DNA from: Carboxylicivirga sediminis
GTDB taxonomy: Bacteria; Bacteroidota; Bacteroidia; Bacteroidales; Marinilabiliaceae
NCBI RefSeq assembly: GCF_018156225.1
Contig: NZ_JAGTAR010000002.1
Span: forward strand, 124,001-188,000
Length of the DNA: 64,000 nt
Direction: 5' to 3'
Under the pieces are notes generated by a model that saw only the letters and a program-made list of their open reading frames with translations, had not been told where the DNA came from and did not search any database. Both the position numbers and the translations under genes were made by a program. This document shows, piece after piece, positions 61,661-64,000 of the stretch (position 1 is the stretch's first letter; each line of letters begins with the position of its first letter).

Positions 61661-62029
61661 TTACCTGCTAAATGTTACACTCACACACTTCATCTGTCCA
61701 CCCATTGGCGGATTCATCTTTGATACCTTTACCGTTGCTTTTAGTAGCTGAGGGAAGCGCTCATAGATTCCATCAATAATGCGCTTATTAAGATGTTCGA
61801 GCAGATGTGAATTCTGCATGATTTGCTCGCGCACAATCTCATATACACTGACATAGTTAAGTGCATCGTTGATATTATCGGTTTGGGCAGCTATGGTGCA
61901 ATCGGTCTCCAATGTTACTTTCACCAGAAAACGGTTTCCCACCACCTGCTCTTCTTTAAAACAGCCATGATAGGCATAAAACTCCATTTCCTCCAGTTCA
62001 ATCACACCAATCATTTGCGTCTCTTCCAT
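61661..62029 (-). CDS. folB: Dihydroneopterin aldolase
   Basis: Converts dihydroneopterin to 6-hydroxymethyl-dihydropterin in folate synthesis. 122 residues with signatures [32 protein letters not shown] (catalytic Glu and Lys) and the end VKCVSV-like strand. An internal ATG five codons in is an equally good start. It is divergent from glnS. Confidence 0.93.
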   Translation of the reverse strand: MEETQMIGVIELEEMEFYAYHGCFKEEQVVGNRFLVKVTLETDCTIAAQTDNINDALNYVSVYEIVREQIMQNSHLLEHLNKRIIDGIYERFPQLLKATVKVSKMNPPMGGQMKCVSVTFSR

Positions 62030-62099
62030 GGTTTTGTATTTTTTTGGCGAAAATACTGTTTTATCATCGAATCATCAGATTTTTAAGTCGAAAAACAAT

Positions 62100-62107
62100 T
62101 ACTTTTG
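62100..62107 (+). promoter_or_regulatory. glnS promoter -7 box
   Basis: TACTTTTG matches TAnnTTTG and lies 60 bp before the ATG at 62167, supporting that start over the longer frame from 62044. Confidence 0.45.
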
Positions 62108-62166
62108 TGCCTGATGTTCACACATCTCAAAAAGCAAATACTATAATAGACAAAATACACGAGCAG

Positions 62167-63876
62167 ATGGAATTGAACGAAACGCCGAAAACGAATTTCA
62201 TTCATCAGGAGATTGACAAAGATTTAAGTGAAAACAAAAACGGAGGAGCTGTACTAACCCGTTTCCCTCCAGAGCCCAATGGCTATCTGCACATCGGGCA
62301 CGCAAAATCTATCTGCCTGAACTTTGGCCTTGGCAAACACTACAAAGGTGGTACCAACCTGCGTTTTGATGATACGAACCCTACCAAGGAAGATACTGAA
62401 TACGTAGAATCAATTAAGGAAGACGTAAACTGGCTGGGCTTTCAGTGGAAAGATGAGCCTAAGTTTACCTCCGACTATTTTGAGCAACTATACCAATGGG
62501 CTGTTTTATTTATTAAAAATGGCAAGGCCTATGTAGATGACCAGAGTGCCGAAGAGATTGCTGCACAAAAAGGAACACCTACCATGCCTGGTCAGGAAAG
62601 TCCATATCGCAACCGCAGCGTTGAAGAAAACCTGGATTTATTTGAGCGCATGCGTAAAGGGGAATTTAAGAACGGTGAGCGCGTACTGCGTGCCAAAATT
62701 GATATGGCTTCGCCAAACATGCACATGCGTGACCCCTTGATGTACCGCATCATACATGCTCATCACCATCGCACAGGCAATGACTGGTGCATTTACCCAA
62801 TGTATGACTTTGCCCATGGGCAGGGCGACTTTGTGGAGGGCATCACCCACTCTATCTGCACATTGGAATTTGAAGTACACCGTCCATTATACAACTGGTT
62901 TCTGGAACAAATATTAGAGTTTCAACCTGAGTTAAAAGAGCAGGCGCGTCCTCGTCAGATTGAATTTGCCCGACTGAACCTCAACTACACCGTAATGAGT
63001 AAGCGCAAGCTGCTTCAACTGGTGAATGAGAAGTATGTGGCTGGTTGGGATGATCCACGCATGCCTACTATTTCGGGTTATCGTCGAAGAGGATACACCC
63101 CTGAGTCGATTCGCCGATTTGCAGAACAGATTGGTGTGGCTAAGCGCGAAAACGTGATTGATGTGGCCTTATTGGAACACTGCATCCGTGAAGATTTGAA
63201 TAAAAAAGCACCTCGCGTTTATGCCGTATTAGATCCGGTTAAGGTAATCATCACCAATTATCCTGAAGGCCAGGTGGAATGGATGGATGCCATCAACAAC
63301 CCTGAGGATGAAAGCATGGGTTCTCGCCAATTACCATTTAGCCGTGAGATATACATCGAACGCGAAGATTTTATGGAGAATGCACCCAAGAAATTCTTCC
63401 GCATGGATGTGGGCCGCGAGGTACGTTTGAAGAATGCATACATTGTAAAATGTGAGGGCATTAAAAAAGATGAGAACGGTGAGATTACAGAAATTTACTG
63501 TACCTACGATCCGGATACCAAGAGCGGTATGGAAGGAAGTAACCGGAAGGTGAAAGGCACATTGCACTGGGTAAGCATTGAGCACGCGAAAACTGTTCAG
63601 GTGAAACAATACGACCGCCTGTTTATGGATGAAGAACCGGATGGACATAAGGACAAGGACTTCCTTGAGTTTCTGAATCCAAACTCACTTTCGGTTATTA
63701 ACACGGCCTATATAGAGCCTAATTTCAAAGATGCAGGTGCTAAGTTTGATGATGGCATTGAGCGCTACCAATTCCAGCGCCTGGGCTATTTCTGTATTGA
63801 TAAAGATTCTACAGAGGAGAATGTTGTTTTCAACCGCACGGTGACATTAAAGGATTCGTGGGCTAAGAAGAAGTAG
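62167..63876 (+). CDS. glnS: Glutaminyl-tRNA synthetase
   Basis: Charges tRNA-Gln with glutamine. 569 residues from [11 protein letters not shown]; the frame is open upstream but that part is not family sequence and contains the promoter. Class I motifs: [17 protein letters not shown] (HIGH) and the KMSKS equivalent YTVMSKRKL. GlnRS-type features [16 protein letters not shown]-like ([10 protein letters not shown]) and the C-terminal anticodon-binding barrels distinguish it from GluRS. A strong terminator follows. Confidence 0.96.
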   Translation: MELNETPKTNFIHQEIDKDLSENKNGGAVLTRFPPEPNGYLHIGHAKSICLNFGLGKHYKGGTNLRFDDTNPTKEDTEYVESIKEDVNWLGFQWKDEPKFTSDYFEQLYQWAVLFIKNGKAYVDDQSAEEIAAQKGTPTMPGQESPYRNRSVEENLDLFERMRKGEFKNGERVLRAKIDMASPNMHMRDPLMYRIIHAHHHRTGNDWCIYPMYDFAHGQGDFVEGITHSICTLEFEVHRPLYNWFLEQILEFQPELKEQARPRQIEFARLNLNYTVMSKRKLLQLVNEKYVAGWDDPRMPTISGYRRRGYTPESIRRFAEQIGVAKRENVIDVALLEHCIREDLNKKAPRVYAVLDPVKVIITNYPEGQVEWMDAINNPEDESMGSRQLPFSREIYIEREDFMENAPKKFFRMDVGREVRLKNAYIVKCEGIKKDENGEITEIYCTYDPDTKSGMEGSNRKVKGTLHWVSIEHAKTVQVKQYDRLFMDEEPDGHKDKDFLEFLNPNSLSVINTAYIEPNFKDAGAKFDDGIERYQFQRLGYFCIDKDSTEENVVFNRTVTLKDSWAKKK

Positions 63877-63907
63877 TTCAAGACTTAAGATTCCAGATAT
63901 AAAACTA

Positions 63908-63936
63908 AAATCCCGCTTTCGAAAGGAGCGGGATTT
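63908..63936. terminator. Bidirectional terminator after glnS
   Basis: AAATCCCGCT (63908-63917) and AGCGGGATTT (63927-63936) with a T-run. It also serves the convergent gene at the window edge. Confidence 0.85.
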
Positions 63937-64000
63937 TTATAGCTCTGTTTTATAATTCAGTTTTTCGAAGTCTTCTCTATAGGCCTTAAGGATGTTCTGC
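63937..64000 (-). CDS. C-terminal end of an unidentified protein (truncated by window edge)
   Basis: On the minus strand the last 20 codons (ending REDFEKLNYKTEL) and a TAA stop are visible next to the shared terminator. Not identifiable from this length. Confidence 0.5.
   Translation of the reverse strand, partial: QNILKAYREDFEKLNYKTEL

Noticed and set aside
1-64000. CRISPR arrays, rRNA genes and insertion sequences.
   Set aside because: No regularly spaced repeats, rRNA-like stretches or transposase genes with terminal inverted repeats were found.

Overview
The window comes from a Bacteroidota chromosome, most likely an anaerobic or facultative member of the Bacteroidales/Marinilabiliales type. 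The evidence is TAnnTTTG-type promoters instead of Shine-Dalgarno-led starts, PCMD-domain surface proteins, a Reg_prop/Y_Y_Y sensor kinase, LytS-type TPR kinases, a YwbE protein and a menaquinone-type ETF oxidoreductase. Genus cannot be read from the sequence.

Region 1 (1-26,141) is ordinary chromosome. It holds an RNase H with a viroplasmin domain, a TPR histidine kinase, an RluA-family pseudouridine synthase, an outer-membrane barrel plus PCMD lipoprotein pair, a Reg_prop sensor kinase, an APS kinase with a sulfotransferase (a PAPS-making and PAPS-using pair), a second PCMD protein, and a nine-gene minus-strand operon (25,409 to 13,587). That operon encodes crotonase, 3-hydroxyacyl-CoA dehydrogenase, thiolase, acyl-CoA dehydrogenase, EtfB, EtfA, a membrane Fe-S/heme quinone reductase, a CCG protein and the fused mutase IcmF. 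Together these can link isobutyryl-CoA and butyryl-CoA to acetyl-CoA, with electrons passing to quinone. A YwbE gene follows.

Region 2 (26,142-61,358, about 35.2 kb) is an integrated element inserted in the 3' end of tRNA-Cys. A 16-bp perfect direct repeat of the tRNA 3' end lies at both ends, the displaced original tRNA terminator sits outside the left end, and a tyrosine integrase lies beside the tRNA. From left to right it contains: a CI-like repressor with a promoter and candidate operator; a structured non-coding segment; a winged-helix protein that may initiate replication; an early operon of small proteins (HTH, zinc-ribbon, ASCH); a small minus-strand HTH regulator; a structural block (35,152-45,195); a second structural/lysis block (45,345-50,570); a DarB-like methylase and strawberry-notch helicase encoded by two overlapping genes; a RecA/RadA-type ATPase; a three-gene AT-rich membrane/unknown cassette that looks like cargo or defence; and the integrase.

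The element has no recognisable terminase, portal, HK97 capsid, tape-measure, relaxase or type IV secretion gene. It does have a dozen small proteins with single membrane segments, a transglutaminase-like cysteine peptidase, beta-rich 201-, 127- and 95-residue proteins (the first alone between two terminators), receptor-binding-like proteins with LamG-like parts, an extremely Arg/Lys-rich protein with repeats, a membrane-anchored muramidase and a holin-like protein. My reading is a temperate non-tailed, probably membrane-containing, DNA virus of an unfamiliar lineage. This is inference: no capsid fold was demonstrated. Supporting oddities are a near-identical C-terminal peptide on the methylase and helicase, LNGL/PIKYLNG motifs shared by several proteins, and an AAACCGAAAG-containing module in front of three transcription units.

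Region 3 (61,344-64,000) is chromosome again: tRNA-Cys, a CWC protein, folB, glnS and the end of one more gene.
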